This document shows, in pieces, positions 35,037 to 43,866 of a stretch of 64,000 nucleotides of DNA. How positions within the stretch are numbered: position 1 is the stretch's first letter; each line of letters starts with the position of its first letter. Under the pieces are notes generated by a model, which was given only the letters and a program-made list of their open reading frames with translations, did no database searches and was not told where the DNA came from. The translations under genes and the position numbers were made by a program. This stretch comes from Anaerobaca lacustris (GTDB taxonomy: Bacteria; Planctomycetota; Phycisphaerae; Sedimentisphaerales; Anaerobacaceae), in contig NZ_JASCXX010000002.1 in the NCBI RefSeq assembly GCF_030012215.1, forward strand, positions 124,001 through 188,000, in the 5' to 3' direction.

Positions 35037-36369
35037 CGTTCACGGCAATCTGCCCGCGCTGGAGGCCGTGCTCGAGGACGCGGCGCACCGGCAGATCGCC
35101 GAGATCTGGAATCTTGGGGACATGCTCGGATATGGGCCGTTCCCCAACGAGGTGCTCGGACGGCTGCGGGAGGTGGCGAAGGTCAATATTGTGGGCAACT
35201 ACGATCGCAAAGTGCTCGATTTCGCGCGCAAGCGGGACAAGTGGAAGCGCAAGAAGCCTCCGGCCAAGTTCATTGCGTTTCAGTGGAACGATGCCCATCT
35301 CGACGCGGCCGGCAGGGACTTTCTCACGTCGCTGCCGGAGCAGGCCCGCCGCACGGCTGGCGGCCTCGACGTGCTGCTGGTACACGGCAGTCCGGCCTCC
35401 ATCGACGAGTTGCTTGGCTCCGATACGCCCAACCAGCGATTGCGTGAGCTGGCCCGGTTCGCCCAGGCGGACATCGTGGTCTGCGGGCATTCGCACGAGG
35501 CATTCGTCCGCCACGTCGAGGAGGTGTGGTTCGTCAATCCGGGCAGCGTGGGCCGTCCGGAGGCCGGCGACTGGCGGGCCTCGTATGCGTTGCTCGAGTT
35601 CTCCGACGGGGGCCTGAAGGTGGGGCACCGTCGTGTCCCCTACGACATCGATCGGGTGGCCCGCGCCGTTCACGCCGCGGGTCTGCCGGGCGAGTTCATC
35701 GACGTCTTCCGCAAGGGCAAGAGCCTCGACCAACTTCGCGATGACGGTGAAGCGGCCGACGGGACCCACGAGGCACAGTCTGACAAGCGTCTGGAGGCCG
35801 TCCTGGCCCTGGCGACGGATTGTCAGTACGAGCGCGAGCACACGCACCAGGTGACGAGGCTGGCCCTGGAGATCTTCGATGCCTTGCAGGAGGCTCATCG
35901 GATGGGTCCCGAAGAGCGGTTCCGGCTTCACTGCGCGGCACTGCTGCACGACATCGGCTGGGTGGAAGGCCCCCAGGGGCACCACAAGACCGCGATGAAG
36001 CTGATCGTGTCGGATCCGAGGCTGCCGTTTCGGCGGTCGGAGCGGCAGATGATCGCACTGATCGCCCGCTACCATCGTAAGGCGCTGCCGGATGTGCGCC
36101 ACAAGTATTATGGGAACCTCACCGACGCCGAACAGCATTGCGTGCGGGTGCTGGCGGGCATTCTCCGGGTGGCCGACGGCCTCGATCGCAGCCACAACCG
36201 CGTCGTACGCAGCGTTCAGTGCCGGGTGTCGGACCGGCGAATCGTTATGACCTGCGAGGTGCGAGGTCCGGCCGATGCGGAACTGGCCGCGGCGGAGAAG
36301 AAGGCCGATCTGTTCCAGGAAGCCTTCGGACGGCCTCTGGAGTTGAAGGCAGCCGGCGGGCAGGGGTAG
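34993..36369 (+). CDS. Metallophosphoesterase-HD domain fusion
   Basis: 458 residues. Residues 1 to about 235 form a calcineurin-like phosphoesterase of the YfcE/MJ0936 class: LLSDVHGNLPALEAVL (DxH), NLGDMLGYGPFPNEVL (GD), NIVGNYD (GNxD), LLVHGSP and VVCGHSHEAF (GHxH). Residues about 265-458 are an HD domain close to that of the free-standing HD gene upstream: REHTHQVTRLALEIFDALQ, HCAALLHDIGWVEGPQGHHK, LIARYHRKALP and LAGILRVADGLDRS. This joins two phosphohydrolase types in one chain, with all metal ligands apparently intact. It overlaps the CHAD gene end. Confidence 0.88.
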   Translation: MARKKRSKTIALLSDVHGNLPALEAVLEDAAHRQIAEIWNLGDMLGYGPFPNEVLGRLREVAKVNIVGNYDRKVLDFARKRDKWKRKKPPAKFIAFQWNDAHLDAAGRDFLTSLPEQARRTAGGLDVLLVHGSPASIDELLGSDTPNQRLRELARFAQADIVVCGHSHEAFVRHVEEVWFVNPGSVGRPEAGDWRASYALLEFSDGGLKVGHRRVPYDIDRVARAVHAAGLPGEFIDVFRKGKSLDQLRDDGEAADGTHEAQSDKRLEAVLALATDCQYEREHTHQVTRLALEIFDALQEAHRMGPEERFRLHCAALLHDIGWVEGPQGHHKTAMKLIVSDPRLPFRRSERQMIALIARYHRKALPDVRHKYYGNLTDAEQHCVRVLAGILRVADGLDRSHNRVVRSVQCRVSDRRIVMTCEVRGPADAELAAAEKKADLFQEAFGRPLELKAAGGQG

Positions 36370-36407
36370 GGCCGTTGCCATTGTGGCGCGGACGGAGCAG
36401 GCTGGAT

Positions 36408-37979
36408 ATGATGACGACGGACGACAAATCGAAAGCGCCGGGTGTGGCCGAGACGATGGCGGTCATCGACATCGGCTCGAATTCCATCCGCATGATGATC
36501 GGGCAGGTGGTGCCCGACGGGCGCGTCGAGATCCTCGAACGGCTGCGCCGGGTGGTCCACCTGGGCCAGGACGTCTTCCGCAGCGGGCGCATCCGCGCCG
36601 AGACCCTGCGCAGCGCCGTGGGGATTTTGCGCGATTACCGTCACGTCCTGAACACCTACGGGGTCCATCGGGTCCGCGCGGTGGCGACCAGCGCCGCGCG
36701 CGAGGCGGCCAACGGCGACACCTTCGTCGACCGCGTCCTGATGGCCGCCGGCCTGGAGGTCTCGATCATCAGCGTGACCGAGGAGGGGCGGCTCACCGTC
36801 TCGGCGGTGCGCGAGGCGGTGGGGGAGAAGCTGCTGGGGCGCGGCAGGGCCCTGGTGGTCGAGGTCGGAGGCGGCAGCACCGTGCTGAACCTGCTCAGTC
36901 GCGGAGAGATCACCGCGTCGCAGAGCCTGCCCACCGGCTCGGTCCGCATGCAGGAGGTGATGGCAACGACGACGGAACGGGCCGACCAGGCCGCCCGTCT
37001 GATTCAGGGGCAGGTCGCCAGCGCGATCTCGGCCTTTCGCAGTCTTCTGCCGCTCAAGAGCGTTCAGACCTTTGTCGCGGTGGGCGGCGACGCGCGGTGG
37101 GCGGCGACCCAGGTCGGTAAACCTCTGGGCGCCGACCGTCTCGAGGCGGTGTCGGCCGAGGCGTTGGGCAAGCTGCTCGATCGCTGCCGGCGTCTGACGG
37201 CCGACGAGCTGGCGCGGTCGTACAACCTGCCGTATACCGACGCCGAAACGATTACGCCGGCGCTGCTGGTCTATCAGGTCCTGCTGGAGGCGACGCGGGC
37301 CAAGCGGATGATCGTGACGGATGTGTCCATGCGTGACGGGCTGCTCCTGGAGTTGGCGCGCGACGCGGCGGGAACGAAGGACGACGCGGCGTATCGGGAG
37401 ATCATCCAGTCGGCCCAGGGCATCGCGCAGAAATACCAGGTGGACGTGGCCCACGCCGAGCAGACGCGCTCGCTGGCGGTGCAACTGTTCGATCAACTGA
37501 CCGGCGAGCACCGACTGGGCGAGCGTCACCGGCTCCTGCTGGAGGTGGCCGCCATCCTGCATGAGATCGGGACCTTCGTGGCCAGCCGGGCCCATCACAA
37601 GCATAGCTTCTACCTGATCGTCAACTCGGAGATCGTCGGACTGACCCAGGACGAACTGGCCGTGGTGGCCAACGTGGCGCGCTACCATCGTCGCAGCCGG
37701 CCGAAACCTTCGCACCTGGACTACATTTCACTGCCGCGGGAGCGCCGGATGATCGTGAACAAGCTGGCGGCGCTGTTGCGGATCGCCGAGTCGCTGGACA
37801 GCAGCCGGACGCAGCAGATCCAGACGCTCGAGTCCCGCATCGACGGCAACGGCCTGGTCGTTTCCGTCAAGGCCGGCGGCGATTTCACGCTCGAACGCAG
37901 GGCGATCGCGGACGTGGCGGACATGATGCTGGATATCTATGGTCTGGACGTGCGGCTGGAGGAGGCGGTCCGGCCGTGA
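36408..37979 (+). CDS. Ppx/GppA phosphatase family protein with C-terminal HD
   Basis: 523 residues. The N-terminal ASKHA domain has AVIDIGSNSIRMMIGQV (phosphate-binding loop 1), VRAVATSAAREAANG, VVEVGGGSTVLNLL and VAVGGDARWAATQ. The C-terminal domain is HD-like, with HAEQTRSLAVQLFDQLTG, AAILHEIGTFV (HE in place of HD), HHKHSFYLIV and VARYHRRSRP. E. coli Ppx and GppA carry the same HE variation. Activities are hydrolysis of polyphosphate or of pppGpp; the two cannot be separated by motif. ATG 36408 has GGAG about eleven bases upstream; a second ATG follows directly. Its stop overlaps Ppk1 as GTGA. Confidence 0.92.
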   Translation: MMTTDDKSKAPGVAETMAVIDIGSNSIRMMIGQVVPDGRVEILERLRRVVHLGQDVFRSGRIRAETLRSAVGILRDYRHVLNTYGVHRVRAVATSAAREAANGDTFVDRVLMAAGLEVSIISVTEEGRLTVSAVREAVGEKLLGRGRALVVEVGGGSTVLNLLSRGEITASQSLPTGSVRMQEVMATTTERADQAARLIQGQVASAISAFRSLLPLKSVQTFVAVGGDARWAATQVGKPLGADRLEAVSAEALGKLLDRCRRLTADELARSYNLPYTDAETITPALLVYQVLLEATRAKRMIVTDVSMRDGLLLELARDAAGTKDDAAYREIIQSAQGIAQKYQVDVAHAEQTRSLAVQLFDQLTGEHRLGERHRLLLEVAAILHEIGTFVASRAHHKHSFYLIVNSEIVGLTQDELAVVANVARYHRRSRPKPSHLDYISLPRERRMIVNKLAALLRIAESLDSSRTQQIQTLESRIDGNGLVVSVKAGGDFTLERRAIADVADMMLDIYGLDVRLEEAVRP

Positions 37980-40120
37980 ACGGCCCCAACGAAATGCTTG
38001 CGAGTGCTATGGCAAAGAAGAAAGATCTGAAATCGGCGGAGTGGTTCATCAATCGCGAGTTGAGCTGGCTCGAGTTCAACGACCGGGTCCTCCAGGAAGG
38101 GCGCAGCCGGGACGTGCCGCTGGGCGAACGGCTGAAGTTTCTGTCGATCGTCAGCTCCAACCTCGACGAGTTCTTCATGATTCGCGTGGCCGGCCTCAAG
38201 CAGCAGAAGGCGGCCGGCGTGCGGAAGAAGGACGCCAGCGGCCTGACGCCTGCGCAACAGTTGTTCTTCATCAGCGGCAAGGTCCAGGAGATGGTGGCCC
38301 AACAGACGGCCGCCGTCGCCGAGGCTTTCGAAGAACTCAAGGCGCACGACTTCCAGTTGGTGCGACGGGACGAGTGGACGCCGAAACAGCGTCAGTTCCT
38401 CGCCCGCTTCTTCGCGAGCGAAATGCTGGCGGTGCTGACGCCGCTGGCGGTGGAGGAGCTCGATCCGTGCCCGCTGCTGCCGGGGCTGCAACTGTTCGTG
38501 GCGCTGCTGGTCTGCACGTCGCGGAGCGAAGCGTCGCCGCAGAAGCTGGTGGTGGTCCCCGTTCCCGTCTCGCTGCCGCGGTTCGTGAACATCCCGGCCG
38601 AGAAGGGCGTCTATGTCGCGCCGTTGGAGGAGGTCCTCCTCGACAACGCCCGCGCCATGTTCGGCGGATGCCGGATCGGCAGGGCGGCGGTCTTTCGCAT
38701 CACGCGCGACGCCGACGTAGCCATTCAGGAGGATGAGGCGCCGGACCTGCTCAGCACGGTTCAGGATGCGGTGCACGCCCGGAAACATCGGGGCGTGATT
38801 CGCCTGGAGATCAGCGCCCGGCCCGATTCTCGCATCAAGCAGTGGCTCACTTCAACGCTGCGGCTGCTGCATCACGACGTGTATGAGATCGACGGTCTGC
38901 TCGACGCGCGGGCTTTGATGCAGTTGCTCGACGTCCCCCCGGTGCAGGGCCTTTGCGCCGCCGAGTGGCCCCCGCAGGAGCCGGCCGACCTGATCGGCGC
39001 CGAGGAGCTGTGGCCGGCGCTGCAGGGGCGTGACGTCATGTTGTTCCACCCATACGAGCGATTCGATCCGGTCGTCGAGATGGTTCAGTCGGCGGCCGAG
39101 GACCCGTCCGTCCTGGCGATCAAGCAGACCCTCTACCGGACCAGCGGGCAGTCGCCCGTGGTCGGCGCCCTGGCCCGGGCGGCCGAGAACGGCAAGGAGG
39201 TCACCGTCCTGGTGGAGCTGAAGGCCCGCTTCGACGAGGCCAAGAACGTCAACTGGGCGAGGCAGTTGGAGGACGCGGGCTGTCACGTGATCTACGGCAT
39301 CGCAGGATTCAAGACCCACGCCAAGGCGCTGCTGGTGATTCGCCGTGAGGCGGCCCGCATTCGACGTTACGTTCACCTGGGCACGGGCAATTACAACGAC
39401 CGAACCGCGCGGCTCTATTCCGACATCGGCCTGATGACCAGCGACGACGAGCTGGCGTCGGACGTCGCGGCGTTCTTCAATCTGCTCACCGGGCTTTCCG
39501 AGGCGGTCGAATGGCAGCGGCTCGTCATCGCACCGACCGACCTGCGCACGAAACTCGGCGAGCTGATCGAGCGCGAGATCCGGGTCTCGACGCCGGATCG
39601 GCCCGGCCTGATCATGGCCAAGATCAACTCCCTCGAAGACAAGGGCATCTGCCAGGCCCTGTACGCGGCGAGCCAAGCGGGGGTGGATGTCCAGCTCAAC
39701 GTTCGAGGGATCTGTTGCCTGCGGCCCGGGGTCAAGGGGCTCTCCGAGCGGATCGCCGTTCGCTCGATCGTGGACCGGTATCTCGAGCACGCCCGGGTCT
39801 TCTACTTCGCCAACGGGGGCCATGAGGAGGTCTATCTCAGCAGCGCCGACTGGATGCGACGCAACCTCGACCGGCGGCTCGAACTGCTGTTTCCCGTTCG
39901 CGACGCACGGATTCGCCGCCGTCTGACGGGCATTCTCAGGATGTTCTTCCGGGACAACGTCAAGGCGTGGGAATTGCTCAGTGACGGGCAATACCGCCGC
40001 GTCACGCGGAAGGGTCGGGCCGTCCGGGCCCAGGAGACGTTCTATCGCGACGCCGTGGCGGCGGTCCGGTCGGCCGAGCGCGCCACCGGCACGTTTCGGC
40101 CCTTGACGCGGCCGAAGTGA
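37976..40120 (+). CDS. ppk1: Polyphosphate kinase 1
   Basis: 714 residues, normal length. It makes polyphosphate from ATP reversibly. Landmarks: N-terminal INRELSWLEFNDRVLQEG, SSNLDEFFMIRVAGL, phosphoacceptor region GFKTHAKALLVIRRE (His448 the likely phosphorylated histidine), VHLGTGNYNDRTARLYSD, a second conserved His616 in ANGGHEEVYLSSADWM, and RICCLRPGVKGL-type text near residue 580. It starts with GTG overlapping the Ppx TGA, so the synthetic and the degradative enzyme are translationally coupled. Ends the core cluster. Confidence 0.97.
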   Translation: MNGPNEMLASAMAKKKDLKSAEWFINRELSWLEFNDRVLQEGRSRDVPLGERLKFLSIVSSNLDEFFMIRVAGLKQQKAAGVRKKDASGLTPAQQLFFISGKVQEMVAQQTAAVAEAFEELKAHDFQLVRRDEWTPKQRQFLARFFASEMLAVLTPLAVEELDPCPLLPGLQLFVALLVCTSRSEASPQKLVVVPVPVSLPRFVNIPAEKGVYVAPLEEVLLDNARAMFGGCRIGRAAVFRITRDADVAIQEDEAPDLLSTVQDAVHARKHRGVIRLEISARPDSRIKQWLTSTLRLLHHDVYEIDGLLDARALMQLLDVPPVQGLCAAEWPPQEPADLIGAEELWPALQGRDVMLFHPYERFDPVVEMVQSAAEDPSVLAIKQTLYRTSGQSPVVGALARAAENGKEVTVLVELKARFDEAKNVNWARQLEDAGCHVIYGIAGFKTHAKALLVIRREAARIRRYVHLGTGNYNDRTARLYSDIGLMTSDDELASDVAAFFNLLTGLSEAVEWQRLVIAPTDLRTKLGELIEREIRVSTPDRPGLIMAKINSLEDKGICQALYAASQAGVDVQLNVRGICCLRPGVKGLSERIAVRSIVDRYLEHARVFYFANGGHEEVYLSSADWMRRNLDRRLELLFPVRDARIRRRLTGILRMFFRDNVKAWELLSDGQYRRVTRKGRAVRAQETFYRDAVAAVRSAERATGTFRPLTRPK

Positions 40121-40219
40121 CGGGCGATTCATGGCCTGTCGTCGGTTTTCCGGAACCGCCGGCCTCCAGTCTCGTACAATCCCCTGTTGGAGCAACCCTG
40201 TATCGTTGAGGTGGAGTCC

Positions 40220-40378
40220 ATGGCCGGCAAGAAGCTCTGTGAGCTTGTGAAGGAGGGTTTCCACAAGGAGGACCCGAAGGCATACAAGGGCCTTCTCCGC
40301 GGCGCCAAGCATGCGTGCAAGCGGTGTGGGCGGGCGGCGACCAAGGCCAAGTGCCTCTGCAAGCCCACCCGAATCTGA
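40220..40378 (+). CDS. Small CxxC protein, probable zinc-binding
   Basis: 52 residues, rich in lysine, with Cys7, Cys33, Cys36, Cys45 and Cys47. The segment ACKRCGRAATKAKCLCKP looks like a treble-clef or zinc-ribbon-like site (CxxC ... CxC). ATG 40220 has GGAG close upstream; the frame to 40187 is not needed. From memory, near-identical small proteins (KLCELVKEGFHKEDPKAY) are common in planctomycetes with no assigned role. It follows ppk1 by 99 nt. Function unknown; possibly nucleic-acid or ribosome associated, given its charge. Confidence 0.7.
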   Translation: MAGKKLCELVKEGFHKEDPKAYKGLLRGAKHACKRCGRAATKAKCLCKPTRI

Positions 40379-40567
40379 GTCGGTTATCGGTCGTCCTTTC
40401 TCCATCCGCTCCCCGGCGGCTCATTTCTCCGAGGCAAAGCGCGCGGCTTTGCGCAAATATCGCCGTATCATTCCTCCCGGCTGCGTGGCGCCGGTTCTGC
40501 CGTCAAGTCGCCGTGCCAATCGGCCGATGCTACGGGCTGAGCCGTGACCTACTTGGAGATACGACGA

Positions 40568-40948
40568 ATGGACGATCACAACGAGCGCCGACAGGAGAAC
40601 CGGCTGGGCTACCAGTGGCCGGTCTGGTTCAGCGAGGATTTCACCGAGACGCTGTCGCAGGGACTGATGATCGATGTCTCCAGCGGAGGGATCGGATTCA
40701 ATTGCGAGTCGAACGCGGATTGCCCGCGCCAGGGCCAGCACCTGACGGTCCGCTTCAGCATTCCCCGATTCGAGGGCGACGATCCGACGGCGACGGTCAG
40801 CATCACCCGCACGGGCGAGGTCCGTCGCGTCGAGCGCACCGCGGGAGGACTGTGCCGGGTGGGCATTGAATTCGACACCCCGCTGGGCCTGCGGCCGGCA
40901 GAGGTCAGCTCGCTCAACGCCATGTGCGGCAACGATCCGGGCGCATAG
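40568..40948 (+). CDS. PilZ domain protein
   Basis: 126 residues. The c-di-GMP binding pattern is present: RRQENRLGYQWPV (RxxxR) near the N-terminus and DVSSGGIGF (D/NxSxxG), 27 residues later. The remainder is the usual beta-barrel (LTVRFSIPRF, GEVRRVE, RVGIEFDTP). A free-standing PilZ protein is likely to carry a c-di-GMP signal to a partner. ATG 40568 is chosen with GGAG about ten bases upstream; the GTG at 40544 is possible. It lies between the CxxC and ferritin-like genes. Confidence 0.88.
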   Translation: MDDHNERRQENRLGYQWPVWFSEDFTETLSQGLMIDVSSGGIGFNCESNADCPRQGQHLTVRFSIPRFEGDDPTATVSITRTGEVRRVERTAGGLCRVGIEFDTPLGLRPAEVSSLNAMCGNDPGA

Positions 40949-41001
40949 CCGAGCGCACCGCCCGGCCCGATGGGCCGGATGGCCGCGATTTTCGCCGAGA
41001 A

Positions 41002-41028
41002 CTAACACGGCGCTAACCGTCGTTTAGC
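41002..41028 (+). promoter_or_regulatory. Pho-box-like repeat upstream of the ferritin-like gene
   Basis: CTAAC at 41002 and CTAAC at 41013, followed by TTAGC at 41024, start exactly 11 bp apart. The same spacing and half-site as the array at 32358. A weak TAGTAT -10-like hexamer follows at 41039-41044. Confidence 0.45.
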
Positions 41029-41154
41029 AATCCCGCCGTAGTATCCATTGAGCGGTCCGGGCCCTTCGGATGGGGCGGACGCTCGGAACAGAGCCTTTTG
41101 CAGGACGAACGGCCCCGCGAGGCCGTCAACAAGACCCTGCGGGAGCATGGCAGC

Positions 41155-41697
41155 GTGGATACGCAATTCAACGTCTTCGAAGTTCTCCGGATTGCGGAGG
41201 AAATCGAACACAAGGCGGCGAAGTTCTATCTGAATGCGGCGCAGCGGTTCAGCGACCCGCCGCGGCGCAATATCTGCTACAATATCGCCTCGTGGCGGGC
41301 CAGCCACGAGCGGGCCTGGGCGCGCCTGCGAAGTGAATACTCCGATAGGACCGGGGATTTCGGCACGTTCGATCCGGACAACTACGTTCGGTCCAACCCC
41401 CAGGTGATGGCGGGTCTGCCGTGGTTCGGCGCACGGGACCAGTTCACGGGGCATGAGAGCGCCTCGCAGATCGTTCGCGACGCTATTCGACGCAGCGAGA
41501 GCGTTTTGATCTTCTATCATGGCCTCAAGGAATTCGCACGCGACCCGGCCGGTCGCGGCATGATCGACGCCATGACCGACGAGGAAGATCGCCACATTCG
41601 TCAGTTGAATCGCTTTCTTGACCGGATGCTGGGCTCCTCGGGGCATTTCGACCGCTCGGCTCATTCCGACTCGATCGGCGCCGCCAACCATCACTGA
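41155..41697 (+). CDS. Ferritin-like (rubrerythrin-type) protein
   Basis: 180 residues. The helical core opens with FNVFEVLRIAEEIEHKAAKFY and includes ESASQIVRDAIRRSESVLIF and MTDEEDRHIRQLNRFLDRM. The ExxH metal pair of the last helix (EEDRH) is present, but in the second helix the expected ExxH reads RASH (SWRASHERAW), so the di-iron site may be incomplete. GTG 41155 with GGGAG nine bases upstream is preferred to the TTG at 41098; it also opens the conserved segment. Rubrerythrin-like proteins serve in peroxide or iron handling. A strong terminator follows at 41852. Confidence 0.78.
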   Translation: MDTQFNVFEVLRIAEEIEHKAAKFYLNAAQRFSDPPRRNICYNIASWRASHERAWARLRSEYSDRTGDFGTFDPDNYVRSNPQVMAGLPWFGARDQFTGHESASQIVRDAIRRSESVLIFYHGLKEFARDPAGRGMIDAMTDEEDRHIRQLNRFLDRMLGSSGHFDRSAHSDSIGAANHH

Positions 41698-41851
41698 TCC
41701 TTGCCGCCGAAGGTGTGTGTGCGCCGTTCTCCTTGTGCGCGCAACGCCCACCCGGGGTCTCGCCTCTATTGCCTTCCGAGATCCATTCTCTTCTTAAGCG
41801 GGCCGGTCGAACGGTCGATAGGGACCTCGGAAGAAAGCTTCCCTTTCATGA

Positions 41852-41892
41852 AACAGCTCCTGCATCTGGATAGGCAGGAGCTGTTCTTCTTT
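41852..41892 (+). terminator. Intrinsic terminator after the ferritin-like gene
   Basis: A perfect 12-bp stem (AACAGCTCCTGC at 41852-41863 with GCAGGAGCTGTT at 41874-41885), 10-nt loop, then CTTCTTTG. It separates this + strand unit from the minus-strand gene ending at 41929. Confidence 0.75.
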
Positions 41893-41928
41893 GCGGATGC
41901 AACCGGTTTTCCATGCGTCTGCCGCGAG

Positions 41929-43773
41929 TTACTCCTGCTTGTCCTCGTCCTGCTTCTTGCCGCCGAGCAGGCCGCCCAGCCCCTCGACGATGCTCTTGCC
42001 GGGTGTCTTGACGGCGTCCTTCAACTGATCGGGCACCTTGTCGCCGAGTTGCTCCTGAAGCCTGGCGTCGATCTCCTTGCCGAGCCGGTCCTTGCCGGCC
42101 TTGACGAGGGCCTGCTTGAACTCCTCGCCGAGACCCTTCGTGTCGAAGACGATACGCGGTGAATCGACGGGGCCGACGATACGCAGCGTGGTGCTCAACT
42201 CGCTCATGACGGCCAGGACCTCCGAGGTTTGCTCGGCGCCGAGTCCGAGAACGCCGTCGCCCTGTCCCTTGGCCTTGAGGTCCTTCAGCTCCACCTTGAC
42301 GGTCAGATCGACGAGGTCCTTGGTCAACTGGCCCGTGAACGATCCCGCCGCCGCCCCGGAATCGAACGCAATGCCGGCGTCTTCGCCGAGCCCGCTTTGC
42401 ACCTTGCCCAAATCGAACCCTTCGAAGGTGCCGCTAACCTGCGGCGTCCCCGTCGAATAGTCCACCTGCGCCTTCAACGCGGCCGGGGTCTCGTTCGAGG
42501 CCAGCTCCAGTGTGATCGGCTCGCCCAGCGCCTCCGGCGCATCGCTCAGGTTCGTCATGAGGATCCGGCTGTTGCCGAACAACTCGCTTTCAAGGTCCAC
42601 TTTGTCGGCGACGATTCGCTTGGCGAGCATTGTGACGGTCGGGCTGGTCGCCGCTCTGGCCTGAAGGTATTCCAGATAGGACTCGGGCGGCTGCGTCGTA
42701 TCGACGGGAGTTTTTTCCTTGCCGTCCGGCAGCCACTTGCGGAGCTGCTCGAGCTGCTCCTTGAGCTTCTTGGCGTCCTTGACGTACTTCTCGAGTTTGG
42801 CGACGTCGCTGTCGTCGACGCCGTGGCTGTTCGGGTCGAAGGGCTCTTCTTCGGCGGGCGGCACGTCGATCACCTTGCCCGGCGTCTGTCGTGCCTGGTC
42901 GAACTGCATGCCCACGACCTCGACGTTTTCCATGACGAGCCGGCCCAGAAGCAACTGGTAGATACTGGCGCCGGCCGCCATCTTCTCGATAACGACCTGG
43001 TTCTGGGTGGGCTCCTGCGCGTTGGTGACCTGCAACTCTTCGGCCGCGACGCTGCCTCCGAGCAGCGAGATGGCGAGCGTTTCGAGGTTCACCTCGGCCC
43101 CGTTGGCGTTCGTCAGGGTCTGTGCGGCATAGTTCTTGACGGTGGTATTCTGGAGGAAATGGGCGGCGGCAAAGAACGCGCCGACCACGATGATCGCCAG
43201 GACCGCACCGGCTTTGCGGATGTACTTGGTCTTGGCGAACATACTCTTGACGTCCTTGGCCCGCTTGCCGATGAGAACGCGGTCGAGGATTCGGACCCAG
43301 GTCTTGGAATAATACGTGCGGAACTTCTCGGACTTCTCGTCGGCCTTGAGCATCATGCGGCGGAAGTTGATGACCGAGAAGGCCAGGGCCAGGCCCGCGA
43401 TCGCGCCGACCACCGGGCCGATCACCAGGGCGCCGGCCAGTGCGAACCGGCTGAAATCCGTCATCCCGATGATCGGGATCGATGACAGCGCCCGGAGAAG
43501 GCCGGGAAAGTGGTCCTGGACGTAGATGCCGACGTGGTAGAGCACCGGGGCCGTCGCCAGGGCGGCGGCCTTGCCTACGCCGAGCGACAGCAGGAACAGG
43601 CCCAAGTGGACGTTGAGCACGAGCACGACAACCACCAGTGCGGTGTGCAGACCCGACCAGCCCGGCATCAGGCCGATCCAGAACCCGATCATGACCGACA
43701 ACAGGATCAGTGGGGGGGCCACGCTGCCCCGAAATACGGCCAGGAGTTTCTTGATGAAGCCTGGAAGAAGCAT
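41929..43773 (-). CDS. Fused membrane/AsmA-like protein (TIGR03546-TIGR03545 type)
   Basis: 614 residues. Residues 1 to about 145 have several membrane spans (VAPPLILLSVMIGFWIGLMP, ALVVVVLVLNVHLGLFLLSL, FALAGALVIGPVVGAIAGLA) and resemble the small TIGR03546 family. After a span at about 190 (AGAVLAIIVVGAFFAAAHFL) comes a long extracytoplasmic part with AsmA/TIGR03545-like features (YAAQTLTNANGAEVNLETLA, IVGPVDSPRIVFDTKGLG). To my recollection these families are adjacent separate genes in proteobacteria; here they are one chain. ATG 43773 has GGGAGG seven bases upstream, and a promoter is visible at 43837-43866. Envelope role inferred. Confidence 0.75.
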   Translation of the reverse strand: MLLPGFIKKLLAVFRGSVAPPLILLSVMIGFWIGLMPGWSGLHTALVVVVLVLNVHLGLFLLSLGVGKAAALATAPVLYHVGIYVQDHFPGLLRALSSIPIIGMTDFSRFALAGALVIGPVVGAIAGLALAFSVINFRRMMLKADEKSEKFRTYYSKTWVRILDRVLIGKRAKDVKSMFAKTKYIRKAGAVLAIIVVGAFFAAAHFLQNTTVKNYAAQTLTNANGAEVNLETLAISLLGGSVAAEELQVTNAQEPTQNQVVIEKMAAGASIYQLLLGRLVMENVEVVGMQFDQARQTPGKVIDVPPAEEEPFDPNSHGVDDSDVAKLEKYVKDAKKLKEQLEQLRKWLPDGKEKTPVDTTQPPESYLEYLQARAATSPTVTMLAKRIVADKVDLESELFGNSRILMTNLSDAPEALGEPITLELASNETPAALKAQVDYSTGTPQVSGTFEGFDLGKVQSGLGEDAGIAFDSGAAAGSFTGQLTKDLVDLTVKVELKDLKAKGQGDGVLGLGAEQTSEVLAVMSELSTTLRIVGPVDSPRIVFDTKGLGEEFKQALVKAGKDRLGKEIDARLQEQLGDKVPDQLKDAVKTPGKSIVEGLGGLLGGKKQDEDKQE

Positions 43774-43836
43774 GATTCAGCCTCCCTGCAATGGATTAAT
43801 CTCTTGTCTTTTGCCCTTCGATAAGCGGGAAGCCGA

Positions 43837-43866
43837 ATTATACCGGACCGCCCCATCACAACGCAA
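43837..43866 (-). promoter_or_regulatory. Promoter for the fused membrane protein gene
   Basis: On the minus strand TTGCGT (43866-43861), 18-nt spacer and TATAAT (43842-43837), about 65 nt before the ATG. The same TTGCGT/TATAAT pair is seen at 20013. Confidence 0.55.

Noticed and set aside
36216-37715. 499-residue minus frame over Ppx
   Set aside because: Antisense shadow; the + strand encodes a clear Ppx/GppA protein.
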